Assembly: GCA_019916065.1 (NCBI GenBank)
Contig: CM034237.1
Span: forward strand, 26,284,340 to 26,348,339
Origin: Vitellaria paradoxa
Taxonomy: Eukaryota > Streptophyta > Magnoliopsida > Ericales > Sapotaceae
Direction: 5' to 3'
DNA: 64,000 bases
The notes under the pieces are model-generated. The model was not told the DNA's origin, made no database searches, and saw only the letters and a program-made list of their open reading frames with translations. This document shows positions 43,901 to 55,348 of this stretch, one piece after another (position 1 is the first letter of the stretch; every line of letters starts with the position of its first letter). A program made the translations under genes and the position numbers.

Positions 43901-44095
43901 ATTTTATTTTCTTTAAAAAAATTAAAAAAATTAAAAATAAGCCAGGTTGGTTGGGGCGGGTCAGGGGTGGGGTGGCATGACCCTTGACCTGACTGGACCC
44001 GACCTGAAGATTCGCTGGGGCGGTAGGGGCAGGTCGGCCCAAAATCCCGGGCAGAGTCGGGCCGAGTCAGCCCGATTTACATCCCTAATTCTAAG
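40944..44095 (+). mobile_element. hAT (Ac-like) transposon with 8-bp TSD
   Basis: Element 40952-44087 (3,136 bp), flanked by perfect 8-bp duplications ATTCTAAG (40944-40951 and 44088-44095). Ends TAGGGATGTAAAT and ATTTACATCCCTA are perfect terminal inverted repeats. Just inside lie GC-rich subterminal regions rich in CCCGACC/GGTCGGG words in both orientations, typical transposase-binding repeats of this group. One transposase frame lies between. Confidence 0.97.
41571..43655 (+). pseudogene. hAT transposase with BED zinc finger, six in-frame stops
   Basis: One frame runs from ATG at 41571 to TAA at 43653-43655 (about 690 codons, normal length for this group). It has a BED finger (SKVWDFF...CIICMN...SHLKIHLNRRH), an FTxSENRHFEEFI block, ITLDNASYND (catalytic Asp region), RCCTHILNLI-like GYCCTHILNLIINDGL, and hATC dimerisation domain (FSLLDWWKGQQSKFPILSALARDILAFSVSTIASE, then after a stop AFSASGRVISQFRSQL). 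In-frame stops are at 41649, 42207, 42222, 42282, 43446 and 43536. No frameshift is needed to read through, so decay is by base substitution only. It may still be mobilised in trans through its intact ends. Confidence 0.95.
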
Positions 44096-45631
44096 GTTTG
44101 GTTTAGGAAGAAAAATAGCTAACTTAGGTGAGTTTTTAGTTTTTGTTAATTTAATATTTTTGTCCTTGAAAATTTAAAAGAAGATTAAAATATAAGAGGG
44201 TAAATTTGATAGAGTACTGTAACAGCTACTAACTAGCTACTATAGCAGCTAGTAGCTATGCCAAACGCAGCCTAACTTTTCACAAGAGCCTAGGGATTCC
44301 CAACTGTTAAATTTATACGGGATATAAATATAATAGAGTAACTTGCTTGCATTTTGTAGTGGAAGCATTGGACTACAAAACATATATAATTGATATGCTG
44401 GTATAGGCGTGGATTTGAGGAATCTAGTAGTGGTAATTAAAAATAATAATCAATCTAAGTAGCGACATGCAATGTCTTCCACTTTTTCATTGATGGCATT
44501 CTAAATACAAGGCCAAGTCTTCAATATGGTGCCGCACCCTTATATATATATATATACAGTGACAGACCGAAGTATTAAAAAATTAAAATTATATAAAAAT
44601 TTTTTAACATAAAAAAAAAAATTACAAGAAGTTTAAGTATTTTTTGTGAAATAAATTGTATTATCCCACTACACTATTGAATTTTTTTTTTTTTTTTGCA
44701 TAATATTATTAATTTTAACGTATAACATAATAAATTTTATACACAATAAAACTTAATAATAATTATATATATATATATATATATATTTTGTAATAAGAGA
44801 CATTTCTAATAAATTTTATGTACGGTCAATTAAACTATTAAATTGTAAAAAGTATATTTATTGATTTAATGTATAAAAATAATTTTTCTCTTTCCATAAA
44901 AATAATATCGCTTTTCTCTTACTCTTAATTTTAACATAACTCTTTATACCCTTCTTAAATATTCGGCATTCCCTTAATACAAATTCTAGATCTACCCCTT
45001 GTATATATACATGTCCATGATGTACGATTACTAGGATATATACATGCATTCCACTCTCAATCAAGAAAGGCCATAGCCTTAGTTAAAATGGCTAGGGCTA
45101 CTTAGTTTGATGGTGTTATCATTGTTATTAATTAGAAGAATGCTCGGTCTATCCTTCAATTCTAGCTGAAATCTAGCACCGACACACGTGCACGCACTCT
45201 TAGAGTTTAAAATCGTGAGATTATTTTCTCTTTTCTTTTATTGAATTTCTTGATGACCCGTCCACCTTCTAAACGTGAACTCCTAAATCTCTTACAAATA
45301 ATTTTTAAGATTTGAACAACTTCAAGGTAATAGACTTCGGTCAATTCATAGCGGTCCTATTGTCATATCTCAAATCTAAGCTCAAGAGTGAATAACATAA
45401 GTTGTGGGACAAATTTTTTATTTAAACAAAATTCGAAAGAACTACTGCAACTTAACCACAAGCTAAAAACTTATAAATTGTAGTGCCGATTAAATATAGA
45501 TAATAATATAAAATTAAAAAAAAAAAAAAAACAAAGCATCTAAATACATCCCGTACCCATATAAATGAATAATTTTTGTATTTCATAAAGTAAAAGTAAC
45601 ATTTACAATTAATAGTTATCATTTGCCAATT

Positions 45632-45691
45632 AATATACAAATATTGAAGAGACGAATAAATAATATACAAACATTGAAAAGACGAATAAAA
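45632..45691 (+). repeat. 30-bp tandem duplication
   Basis: AATATACAAATATTGAAGAG and on at 45632 and AATATACAAACATTGAAAAG and on at 45662: two adjacent 30-base copies with two or three differences. Confidence 0.85.
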
Positions 45692-45938
45692 TATTTACAA
45701 GTTGGGTGTAAACCAATAAATAAGTACCTTACGTTGATCAGCCAAAAGAGAATATTTCACACAACTGTGACAAGCTTCAAATTGATACCCGCAATTTCGT
45801 TTGGGTGAGTTGAAAAAACCTGTAATTAAAACTCCGTGAGCATGCCAGTTACGATTGTGCTAAAAGACATGCTATCAAACGCGCATGTATGGAACAAAAA
45901 AACAGTAAGCCCATTTATATTATTAATTAAGATATATT

Positions 45939-46080
45939 AAAAATAAATATAAAAATTGCAGCCATACACAAATGTACGTCCTAATTCTTCACCACCCAGC
46001 CTTGAGAAATATTAGAAATAAATATAAAAATACAACCAGGCACAAATGTATGTCCAAATTCTCCAATACTTCCACTCTTG
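45939..46080 (+). repeat. 72-bp tandem duplication
   Basis: AAATAAATATAAAAAT followed by CACAAATGTACGTCC, repeated 72 bases later as AAATAAATATAAAAAT and CACAAATGTATGTCC. Two degenerate copies. Confidence 0.75.
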
Positions 46081-46364
46081 GGAATCAACGCCTTCACATA
46101 CTCCACTCGTGGGTGTACTAATGACGCGCCACACCAATAATGAGTTCACGGGCTCCGCCCATCGCTTCATAATTATAATATTTCATATTTTTTTATGGTC
46201 ATTGCCTCCAAGGCTACTTTTGCAACTCGTGCAAAATTTCAATTTTTTCATATTTTTCATAGAACCTGACGAATGGCGTAAATAATAATAATAATAAATC
46301 TAACGTGGTACAGATTTACTAAAATTTAAATTATCACATTTATAATTAAATTAAACATCAAGTA

Positions 46365-47093
46365 TGAAATTTTGAACTATATGTTAGATGATCCAAGTAA
46401 TTCGCACAATAAATAATACAAAAGCACAATATAATAAGGAAAATCCTATCTAGCGAAAAACCTCAAAAACCTTTTACTATAAAAATGCTGATTACAAGAA
46501 TTTCAACCTAGTAATAGATTGACTATTCGACTCTATATTGTCGAATTTTTTACTCGACTCCTCGATTCACCAACTCCCAAACGAAAGCCCTTTAACTTCT
46601 TGAAGGCACGAACACTAGATCCTTGATAACTTATTGAATCCTCAACTCTCAAATATTTGAACTGCTTCGAATCGCACACACGAACTCTTGGCTAAGTGAT
46701 TAAAAAAATTATTGAATAATCTTATACACTTCCTGATGAATATTCTCTCTTTGAACCCTGGACGCCTCCAGAATATATATTTGGCAAACGTGAGAAATGT
46801 AGGATTCCAAAAAGTCAACTTGGATTACTAGATTGCGTACCTCTCAGGAAGTTTCTTTCCATAGACTTTTTGCAACCATCACGCAGCCCACAGTGGCTTT
46901 CCCTTCCCGCGCACATCCCGCAAAGTTGATGATTCTGGCTCTGTTCTGATGCTGCGAACCTCCAAGCTTATCCTGAGACTTTTATGGTTCATTCTAACTC
47001 AAGACTCTAGTGTCTTAGCCTGCACTTAAGTCTAAAAGATACAGGACTACATTTTAATTATGGAGTTGCCAATTTACAGTTTTATCCCTAACA
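46365..47093 (-). repeat. Sirevirus-like 3' LTR
   Basis: Bounded by TGAAATTTTGAACTATATG on the left and ...TTATCCCTAACA on the right (minus strand TGTTAGGGATAAAACTG), directly beside the polypurine tract. Confidence 0.87.
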
Positions 47094-47106
47094 ATCTCCC
47101 TCTTTG
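47094..47106 (-). other. Sirevirus-like polypurine tract
   Basis: The minus strand reads CAAAGAGGGAGAT immediately before TGTTAGGG. This is the standard copia pattern (purine run ending in GAT, then TGTT). Confidence 0.85.
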
Positions 47107-48680
47107 ACATTTCATTTTAAAACTATCAAATGACTTTACACTAAAGAAGAAGAAGAAGAAGAAAAAGAAGGGAAAAGAAAAAAAAAAACTTGACTTGATC
47201 ATTATAAATGTTAAATGCACAAAAAATAAACCTCAGAATATTTCAATGCCAAGTGTGGTGTGGTTATTTGCAAATCAATTTTTAAACCCTCTAATGCTGT
47301 ATACTGAATCAAACTGATCACGACATCATGTAGAAAAAGAATATTAAAAAATGAAACATTAACTAACTAACGATTATCCTCCCCCTCATCAATCTCCCCC
47401 TTAATCAAGGTATTCTCCCACTTTTTGACATGAATTGACAAAAAAAATGAGGTATTGATGTGTAATCTTGATCAATTCATTCCAAGTTCTATTTCCCCAA
47501 ATACACGACCAAAACACATAGTTTGAATTATTCATCATACATAAATAGTGATGAATAAAAATTTCTAGAGTCACCCTACTATTTATGTCATTAATTGTTC
47601 ACATAAGTCATACTAGAGGTCAAATGCCCATGATGTGTATGAATTGAAGTTTAAAGGCAACATGATTAACATCTTTCACATGCACGTAAAAAATTTCAAA
47701 ATGCTCTTGTTTGGCCATGAATTGAATTGAGAGATGAAATATTTTTCTTTTTTTTGACTTTTGTCTCCACATTCACAATTTCTGACTTTTCAACAAATTT
47801 TTATTTTTATTCCGCCAAGCGTTTTATTTTTTCTTTTCAAATTTTTGTCGTACTTTACTTGGCAGCTTTTACACACTTGTGGATAGATAGCCATTTTCCT
47901 GTATCGTTTGAACTCAGAGTGTGGTTGTTTTGATAACTGACATGTCAATAGCTGGCTACACTCTGTTTCACTGGTAGCCTTTCCAAATTATTCTACTTAA
48001 AAGATATCAAGAGTAACCAATAGTCCAAAAGGAGAATAATTAAATTCCATTGTACAATGAAAAATATTTCTTATGGTGTACTAAAATTACTACAATTATA
48101 ATTGACACACCACTACCATGACAGAGAACAACAAAACATTGGATTCAAGTTCATCTAGGAATTCAAAGTAATGGCCATTATGTAAGTCAACAATTTTATT
48201 CCTATGATTTTGAAGTGTGTGTAATGAGCAAGAACATTATAAGGAATAACATTGCATGTCAAAAAAATTATTTTTATTTTTCAAAAAAATTAAATTAAAA
48301 AAATCTAATGTACATGATCTTATAGAACTTGGATAAAATATAACAATGATGTAAAGTCTAATCTATGAAAAATTTGCCTCTACTTATCAAGGCTCACCCC
48401 TTCAACATCCTTAGGGGTGTGAATGCTATATAAATCACTCTTCCTAATCTAAACAACCCTCATTTTTTGAAAAATATTTTATACCATAGGGTTTGTGAGT
48501 TTAGGTTCAATGGGTTTTGAAAAAATTTTCTTTACATTTTTCCTCATTAGCCTATAATTTCAAGGTCTACCGTTATACAAAAAATTATTTAGCAAATTAT
48601 TTAGCCTCAATGGGTTGTACGTATTTGATATTTGAAAGTTAGGTCTCATGAAATTCCCAAGTGTCAACATAGGATAGGGA
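47107..48680. other. Sirevirus-like internal region, non-coding
   Basis: No pol-like coding sequence was recognised. A purine-rich run (GAA-type) lies at about 47144-47188. The open stretch at 47727-47933 on the opposite strand has no recognisable content. Confidence 0.55.
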
Positions 48681-49510
48681 CGACCTATATAATTTGTGAC
48701 AATTAGGTCTAGTGTGACCATTAATTCCACAATGATGACAAGCAGGTATAGATTTATGAGACAAGTTGTGAGGCATACCTTAAGGCTCTCTTAAGCAAGG
48801 TCTTTGTTTATTACTTCTTTATGGTGGATGAGCTTTCAACACTTTTGGTGCGCTTGATTTTGCAGGCTGAAAGTTGATTGGCTTTACAATTTTCTTGTCG
48901 CCTAGGGCAGCCTTAACTTTAACATTGAACTCCTTCTTGCCAATGTAGCCAAGTCTTCTATTATCATTCAGGCTCCTTTGCATTCCAAGAATATCATCAA
49001 GAAGCTGAGTTTATCTTGGAGTGCATAGTTTGAGCCTTTGTTAGGGCATCCTTTAATTCTTTATCTTTTTGCTCTAATTTTGCCTTGAAAGCTATTGTCA
49101 AGTTATTCGAATCTTTCTTACTTACTTGAAGGCTATTAAGCTTTTGTAGGAGCTTTTCCAGAGAAACTTTTAGACTATTTCTCTCACTTTTCAAGGCTTT
49201 ATTCTTCACTAAAAGTTTCTTATTCTTCTTATGAAGTTTGTAATAGTCTTTAAACAGTTGTTCATATGCCTCTTCAACATGCATCTTATTTACATCTTCA
49301 CCTTCACTATTAGATGAATCGTTGTTTTCACTGTTTATTAAAGATTCTAAAAAGTTTGAAGAAGCACTTTCACTGGTAGATGCACGATCTGTAAAAGCGG
49401 CAAAATTCTCATATTAGTCTTCGAACCATAGAAAACTTATGCTCGAACCACCTTCTTGTGGAGAATCCATCGAGCAAGAAAACACACTCATGTTTTTCTA
49501 TGCAAAATAT
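48681..49510 (-). pseudogene. Sirevirus-like gag remnant
   Basis: From the minus strand: a 95-residue open piece (49284-48997) starting MHVEEAYEQLFKDYYKLHKKNKKL, strongly charged with heptad-like spacing (a coiled coil, as in Sirevirus Gag), then a CCHC zinc knuckle CHHCGINGHTRPNC at 48740-48699. The upstream part (49285-49470) contains acidic SSNSEGEDV-type sequence. The gag N-terminus is absent or unreadable. Confidence 0.8.
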
Positions 49511-49511
49511 A

Positions 49512-49526
49512 CCTGCTCTAATACCA
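49512..49526 (-). other. Sirevirus-like primer binding site
   Basis: The minus strand reads TGGTATTAGAGCAGG, two bases from the 5' LTR end. It is one substitution from TGGTATCAGAGC, the complement of initiator tRNA-Met. Confidence 0.88.
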
Positions 49527-49528
49527 AT

Positions 49529-50112
49529 TGAAATTTTAAACTATATGCTAGATGATCCAAGAAATCTACACAATAAATAATACAAAGGCACAATATAATG
49601 AGGAAAACCCTATCTAGGGAAAAATCTCAAAAAACTTTCACTATAAAAATGTTAGTTACAAAAATTTCAACTCACAATAAATTGACTCCTCGATTCTATA
49701 TTGGTGAACCTTTTGCTTGACTCCTCGATTCACCAAATCCCTAGCGAAAGCCCTTCGATTCCTTGAAAACATGAACATCGAATCCTCAGTAACTTGCAGA
49801 ATCCTCAGCTCTCCAAGATTTGAAGTACTCCTTGGAATCAAAAGCACGAACTCTTGGCTAAGTGATTGAAATAATTATTAAATAATCTTGTGCACTTTTT
49901 GATGAATATTCTCTCTGTCTTGAGCCCTAGACACGTCTAAAATATATATCTGGAAAACCTAGGACATGTAAGATTCCAAAAAGTCAGCCTAGAGTGCTAA
50001 ATTGCGTACCTCACAAGAAGTGTCTTCCCATGGCCATCTCGCGACTCAAAGTGGTCTTCTCACACGACCAAATCCCAGAATATATAGCTCTTAGTATTTT
50101 CCCGTAGTGTCT
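49529..50112 (-). repeat. Sirevirus-like 5' LTR, truncated
   Basis: Aligned with 46365 onward through GTACCTCACAAGAAGTGTCTT. Similarity fades after about 50060, and the U3 tip present in the 3' LTR (TGTTAGGGATAAAACTG) is not found. It was cut or replaced when the neighbouring copia LTR arrived. Confidence 0.82.
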
Positions 50113-51420
50113 TGTTATTGGTTTGTATGTCCTAAAGTTATTTATTAGATAATGCGCTGATTTTATTTTAATAAAAAATCTATATTTAGTTTATTTAAGA
50201 TTTCTTTATTTTGCATGGATGCATGTATTTCATGTGATGAATATAATCCTTGATTGATTAAGGAATTTGATTCACGTGTATGAAAGTATTCCATATATAA
50301 GAGATATAAATATAAGTATTAATCAATCTAGATTTTTTTGCAGTCAATAATGAGATGGAGACCTCTCAATCAAAAGACTATAACATTTTAGATTTCTATT
50401 TGATAAAATGATTTATCTCAATCATTAGAGTAGTGAACTTTGAATCTAAAATGTTGGTGAGAAAGACACTGAACAAGATAATGAAAAGAAATTCATCTAA
50501 GCTATACTATCTGCATTGATGTAATTCTTATATTCGCTCTAAGTAGTTGCTCTAAATCCTGGAATAGTGATGTATGCTATTTTATATAATGATGACTTTA
50601 ATTCATTAGGAGTGGGGTTGATTACCATTAAGCTAACTCCTGAGTGTTTTGAGAAGTCATTGCATAAAACTAGAGAACATACACTATCGAAAAGAAATCT
50701 ACAATCTCATTTAAGATAGGAATATTATTATATTTAGAATATTAACTAATAATTAAATCCGAATCTGGTTAATATGTTATTCAGTTGATGACCGACACAA
50801 GATGATTAGAATAACAGTTTTTAGAATATGGAGGGATGTATCAATTAGAATTGGATAGCTTCTTAATTCTAATTGTCTCAATATATGGTGGAGGGACTTA
50901 ATAGCAGAATTAAAGAGTGAACAAAGCATTTTATGAGATTATTTCAGTAAATTGGGATCGGAGTTCAGTTATACATCTTTAGTGGAATAAGGTATAATTA
51001 TTAGGAGATGTATTCATAATTATAAAATAATTATGGATAATAAAATAATTATGGATAATTTCCTAATTAGCCAACCTTAGTTTATTTACACCTAGGTCCC
51101 TACTCTTGCCTGTATAAAAGGATAGTCTTTTCAATTGCCCACACAACCCTAGACATCAAAAAAGTTTTGAGAGTGTCCTGATAAAAAAAAAAAAAAAAAA
51201 AAAAAAAGAGTAGAAGACTTAGGAGTCTTAACCATCAGGGAAGAAAAGTTCGAGAAACCAAGATCAAATTAAAAAACGAAGAAATGTTAGTTTTGTTTAT
51301 TGATTTGAATTCGTTTTTATATTTTAAATACAATAGTATAAGAAGCTTATATTATTTTATGCATGATCAATCCAAAAAATTTTTTAAAAACCTCTTCTGT
51401 TGCATTCCTGATTCCAACGA
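50113..51420 (+). repeat. Copia LTR (plus strand)
   Basis: Starts TGTTATTGGTTTGTATGTCC and ends CTGATTCCAACGA, where copia LTRs normally end ...CCAACA. A poly(A) run lies at about 51183-51207, just inside the expected R/U5 area. The PBS follows directly. Confidence 0.75.
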
Positions 51421-51421
51421 T

Positions 51422-51437
51422 TGGTATCAGGGCGGTC
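51422..51437 (+). other. Copia primer binding site
   Basis: TGGTATCAGGGCGG follows the LTR end by one base. It is one substitution from TGGTATCAGAGCGG, the complement of initiator tRNA-Met. Confidence 0.82.
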
Positions 51438-53329
51438 TTGCATGATTTTTTATAACTTCATGTTTGTTCATGGAATTAAATTGAGTTTTAATTTATTTTA
51501 TATATATATGCAAGTTATATTAATTAATTGTTATTCAGAATATTAATTAAAATTGTTTTAATTAGTAAGAAAAGAAAAACAAATCATCGCCAGAAAAACG
51601 GGTTCTTTGAATTTTTTTTTTTTTATTTGACTGAAGAGTTGGACAAGAAAAAAGAAAAAGCTTTTTGAATTTTTATTTCTTTGAATATGCTTCTGTATTA
51701 AAAAAAAAAAGAAAAAGAAAAAGAAAATCAGCACCGCTGGCCAGCAAAGGGTTTGCCGAAACTTTAATTTGGTGAAAGGGGCTGTCTACGTGGAGTGGGA
51801 GAGGCTGGCTCCAAGCCGCGGCTCGGCTTGGCTCAAGGCTGCTGGGAATGGCTTAGGGTCTATTTGTTTTATCCAAATTCTAAAAAAACTACATTATTTT
51901 AGCATTTTGGAGTGCAAACAACCTTATTTTATCCTAATTTTTCTTGTAACTTTATAAGAACTTGATAAATGCTTTTAAAAATTAAAATTTAATTTTTGAA
52001 TATTTTAGATATTTTTAAAAAGCATGGGTTATTTAAAATTTTTCAAAATAAGGTTTTTGGTTCAAAACAAAGCCAAGTTTTTTTCCTAATTCTTTTCTTT
52101 AGTTCTAGATATTCTTTAATGTATGATTAAAGATTTGTAATTAATTAATATAAAGTTCGAAACTAATAATTGTTATTAATCCTAAACTTTACATAATTTT
52201 AATATCTAGCAATTTTATTGTCGTCTAAAATTGTTTAGTCATGAATGGTTACATATGCATGTTATAAATGTGACATGGTGATCTCTCTTTTAGTTGGTCA
52301 ATATGAAAGAGTTGTGTAAATTTATATGAAAGGCTTATACCAAGTAATAAAACTAGTTTTTACATGAAAGGGTAGGTTTATTAGTTTCCCTATTTCTTCT
52401 TTTATTTTTTTCAATTATTTAAAAATTATGTACGCCCATTCATGGGCATAAGTTTTATGTAATATTAAATATTGAAAAAACGAAAGGGAAGATGGAGACC
52501 AAGGAGGATGAGTTTAACCTTAAGTTACAGATTTTACATAGGTTATTTATTGTAGACCGAAAACCAAAAGAGATGTGTTCTTTATGTTTATGCATATTTA
52601 TACTACGTGCAATGTTATTATGTTTGATAATATACATGCTATGCATGCATGCTAGAAAACTCATTTTTTTTTAAATCCATGAACTTAAAAAATGAAAATC
52701 ATTCATAATTTGATTTGAAATTTTGTAAAAGAAAGTGTTTTTCAAAATTAAATTTTATTTTTTAAAAATAAAAGAAAGCAAGACATGAATAATAAATTTT
52801 AAAGCATTCTCAATTTAAAATTCAAGTGTTATTCTTCCATTATCAGTTCATAGTAAGATGAAATAAACATCTCGAGTCATCTTTGAGTGACCATTCCTTA
52901 CAGAAGATGCTTATTCTCATTGGTTACAATATTGAACCTCTTAGGATAAAGATAATTGACACGGGGTGAGAGTGATTCTCCTTACGAGAACGCTTACTCA
53001 TAACGGTTGTCTTTTATTCGAGATAATGGTGTGCACTTGATCAAAAGGAAAATAACTATTGTCCCACAACTTAGCTATTTTTCTTTTGAAGACCAAATAT
53101 AGGGTATTACAATATCATGTGGTATGAGATGCCTAACTAATATTGTAAATGATTTTATCCTTTTGATCATATAAGTAGCATTTGACTTCCTCACGAAGCA
53201 TGTTATTTATATAGATTAAGTCCCTATGTATTCATTTATAATGTCTTGAGGATAACACTATTAGCTAATGAAAACAAAAGTATATTTATTTTTTGCATCC
53301 ATACTTAATGTTTTTCTTGCATTTATATT
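51438..53329 (+). other. Copia leader, non-coding
   Basis: AT-rich leader between PBS and gag, with no coding similarity. The open stretch near 51769-51957 has no recognisable content. Confidence 0.55.
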
Positions 53330-54270
53330 AGTTGCCATCTTTTAATCCTCTCGCTATCATATTTAACCAAAACAAACTCACTAGGCCAAACTATGTTGAT
53401 TGGAAACAGAACCTTAATATTTTACTCACTACTGCAAGATACAAATATGTCGTTACTATTGAATGTCCAGTATTACTAGTAGGAGCTGCATCTTAGGAGG
53501 AGCGTGATTGTCATGCAAAATGGGTGAAGGCTGATGAGATAGCTCGGTATTATATTCTAGCACCGATATCCAATGTCTTACAGCACCAACACCAGAGCAT
53601 GTCAACCACCTATGATATCATGCTTAACCTCAAGATGTTTGGGGACCAAGGCAGGCCTGTTAGGTAGATTGCCATGAAGGTTTTATTGAACATAAAAATG
53701 GCTAAAGGAACTTTAGTATCTAACCATGTTTTAAAAATGATAGATTATTTGAATATACTAGAGAACCTTAGGGTAAGATTGATGGTGAGTCCCAAATTAA
53801 TATTATTCTTGAGTTAATCAGTTCAAGTTAAATGTTAACATGAACAAACTCGATTTTTCATTAGCGGAGCTTCTAAGTGCTCTGAAGGCAGCGGAGCATA
53901 TTAGCAAGAGCAGTTATAGTGCTCATTTTGCTACAACATCTTCTTTTAAGCCTAAGAATAAGGACAAGGGTAAAGGAAAGAGGAAAGCTAGTCGCAAAGC
54001 CACCAAGAATGTTGGTATTATCCCAATTGTGAACAAATGGAACATAAAGAAAGCAAATACCAACCCAAAGAGAAAATATTTCCATTACGGCAAGGAAGGA
54101 TATTGGAAGAGGAATTGCCTTGCCTATCTGGCACAAAAGCTTGCAGGCATGTCTAAATCACTTGTTATTGAAGTAAACTTTTTGACGAGTACTTTATATT
54201 CTTGGTGTGTGACTTTGTAGCAACTAATCACATTTATACTTCATTGTAGGAGTTCTAAAAAACCAAGAGA
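53330..54270 (+). pseudogene. Copia gag (UBN2-like) with lost zinc knuckle
   Basis: Begins ILFNQNKLTRPNYVDWKQNLNILLTTARYKYVV. Then EERDCHAKWVKADEIARYYILAPISNVLQHQHQSMSTTYDIMLNLKMFGDQGR, IAMKVLLNIKMAKGTLVSNHVLKMIDYLNILE, and after a frame change NMNKLDFSLAELLSALKAAE with a Lys-rich stretch. The zinc knuckle reads YFHYGKEGYWKRNC: two Cys and the His are Tyr, so three of four ligands are lost. The last part (about 54150-54270) corresponds to the start of the protease. In-frame stops occur at about 53494 and 53666. Confidence 0.88.
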
Positions 54271-54778
54271 ATAAGTGATGAAGAGGTTAACCTATTACTG
54301 TTTTGGTCGTATGATGCTCTATTTAGCTTTTCGGGGGTCATTTGCCTCTCATCAATAGGAATATACAAAAATACAAATGAAGAAAGATCAAAGGATAAAC
54401 AGAGACAAACCGAAGTCAATTTAGGAGGAAAAATTTGGGAAAAAAGAGAAAAAATAAAAAAACTTAGATTCCACTAACCGACATTCAGATACAGGTTGTA
54501 TGTTAGGTTTAGTACTTTATTTCACACAATGAAAATATATATTATAATACTTGATGACGACATTATGGAGGAAAAAACGGTGAAGTGCTGATTTTTTTTT
54601 TTTTTCTTAACAATCTACAAAACAACAGAATCATGAATTCCCAATATCCACTATATAGATAAGATCACTATCAATACTTGAGGGCTGTTTTTGAAAGGCA
54701 AAAAAACACTAAAAAAAATTTAATTTTTAATAATTTGTTTCAATTTTATTCAATTAAATTTTATCACATGTTGTTTTT
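54271..54778. other. Unassigned region
   Basis: AT-rich with poly(T) at about 54592-54605. No coding signal recognised. Confidence 0.5.
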
Positions 54779-55174
54779 ATGGATCCGACTTGTGGATTGT
54801 GTGGCCATAATTTGGAAACCTTGGATCATTTATTCTTTCAATGCACCTATTCGGCTAAACTAAGAGCAACTGTGCTTGATAAGTGTCTCATTACTAAAGT
54901 CAACCGTGCTTGGAGGAATGAGGTCTCTTGGGCTATGGGCAAATTCAGTGGAAAGAGCTTTGCTAGTGTGCTACGCAAAACAGCTTGGGCTGCTCTTGTC
55001 TATCACATATGGTTAGAGAGAAATGCAAGACTTTTCAAAAGGCTCTCATCTCTAGTAGCTACCATCATGCAATGTATTGCACATGAAGTTAGAGTCAAAC
55101 TTTCAAAGCTTCCTGGCATAGCTAATACTGAAGAAAACATTATGTTATGTACTAATTGGGAGATCATATTGTAA
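54779..55174 (+). pseudogene. L1 LINE zf-RVT domain fragment
   Basis: Open 131 residues: DPTCGLCGHNLETLDHLFFQCTYSAKL is the zinc-binding reverse transcriptase domain found at the C-terminus of plant L1 elements (C-X2-C-X7-H-X4-C pattern: CGLC...ETLDHLFFQC). WAALVYHIWLERNARLFK follows, the typical end of this domain. RT and endonuclease are absent. Confidence 0.92.
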
Positions 55175-55262
55175 TTAATACTTTTGTAATACGGGGATAT
55201 GCCACTAAGATAATGTACATATTCTCCTATTAATCCAAATATTCTTAATTACCAAAAAAAAA
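54779..55262 (+). mobile_element. 5'-truncated L1-type LINE tail
   Basis: Contains the end of the second ORF, a short 3' UTR (GATATGCCACTAAGATAATG...) and an A-run at 55253-55262. Truncation at the 5' side is typical for L1. No clear target duplication could be found. Confidence 0.82.
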
Positions 55263-55317
55263 ATATTCTAAATACCACCTCAATTGTCCAACAAAATAAT
55301 GAGAAGCTCAACCCCTC

Positions 55318-55348
55318 CACTCCTCTCCTCTCCTCTCCTCTCCTCTCC
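55318..55348 (+). repeat. (CTCCT)n microsatellite
   Basis: CTCCT repeated about six times, next to the L1 tail. Confidence 0.9.

Larger units (their letters stand above)
44096..46364. other. Unassigned AT-rich region with short tandem repeats
   Basis: No gene was recognised. Contents: (TA)n at about 44540-44556 and 44764-44787; a 30-bp tandem duplication (45632-45691); a 72-bp tandem duplication (about 45939-46065); and (AAT)n near 46282-46296. Confidence 0.5.
46365..50112 (-). mobile_element. Sirevirus-like copia element, internally deleted
   Basis: Direct repeats 46365-47093 and 49529-about 50090 are LTRs; both start (plus strand) TGAAATTTTRAACTATATG and share CGAACTCTTGGCTAAGTGAT. On the minus strand: 5' LTR, PBS TGGTATTAGAGCAGG, a gag remnant with zinc knuckle and coiled coil, PPT CAAAGAGGGAGAT, 3' LTR. 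The internal region is only 2.4 kb, so pol is missing. The 5' LTR is cut at its U3 end, where another copia LTR begins at 50113. Confidence 0.85.
50113..54270 (+). mobile_element. Copia element, 5' part (LTR, PBS, gag)
   Basis: One LTR (50113-51420), a PBS, a 1.9-kb leader and a decayed gag. Coding similarity ends at the start of the protease region at about 54270. No second LTR was found in the window, so the element is truncated at its 3' side. Confidence 0.78.
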
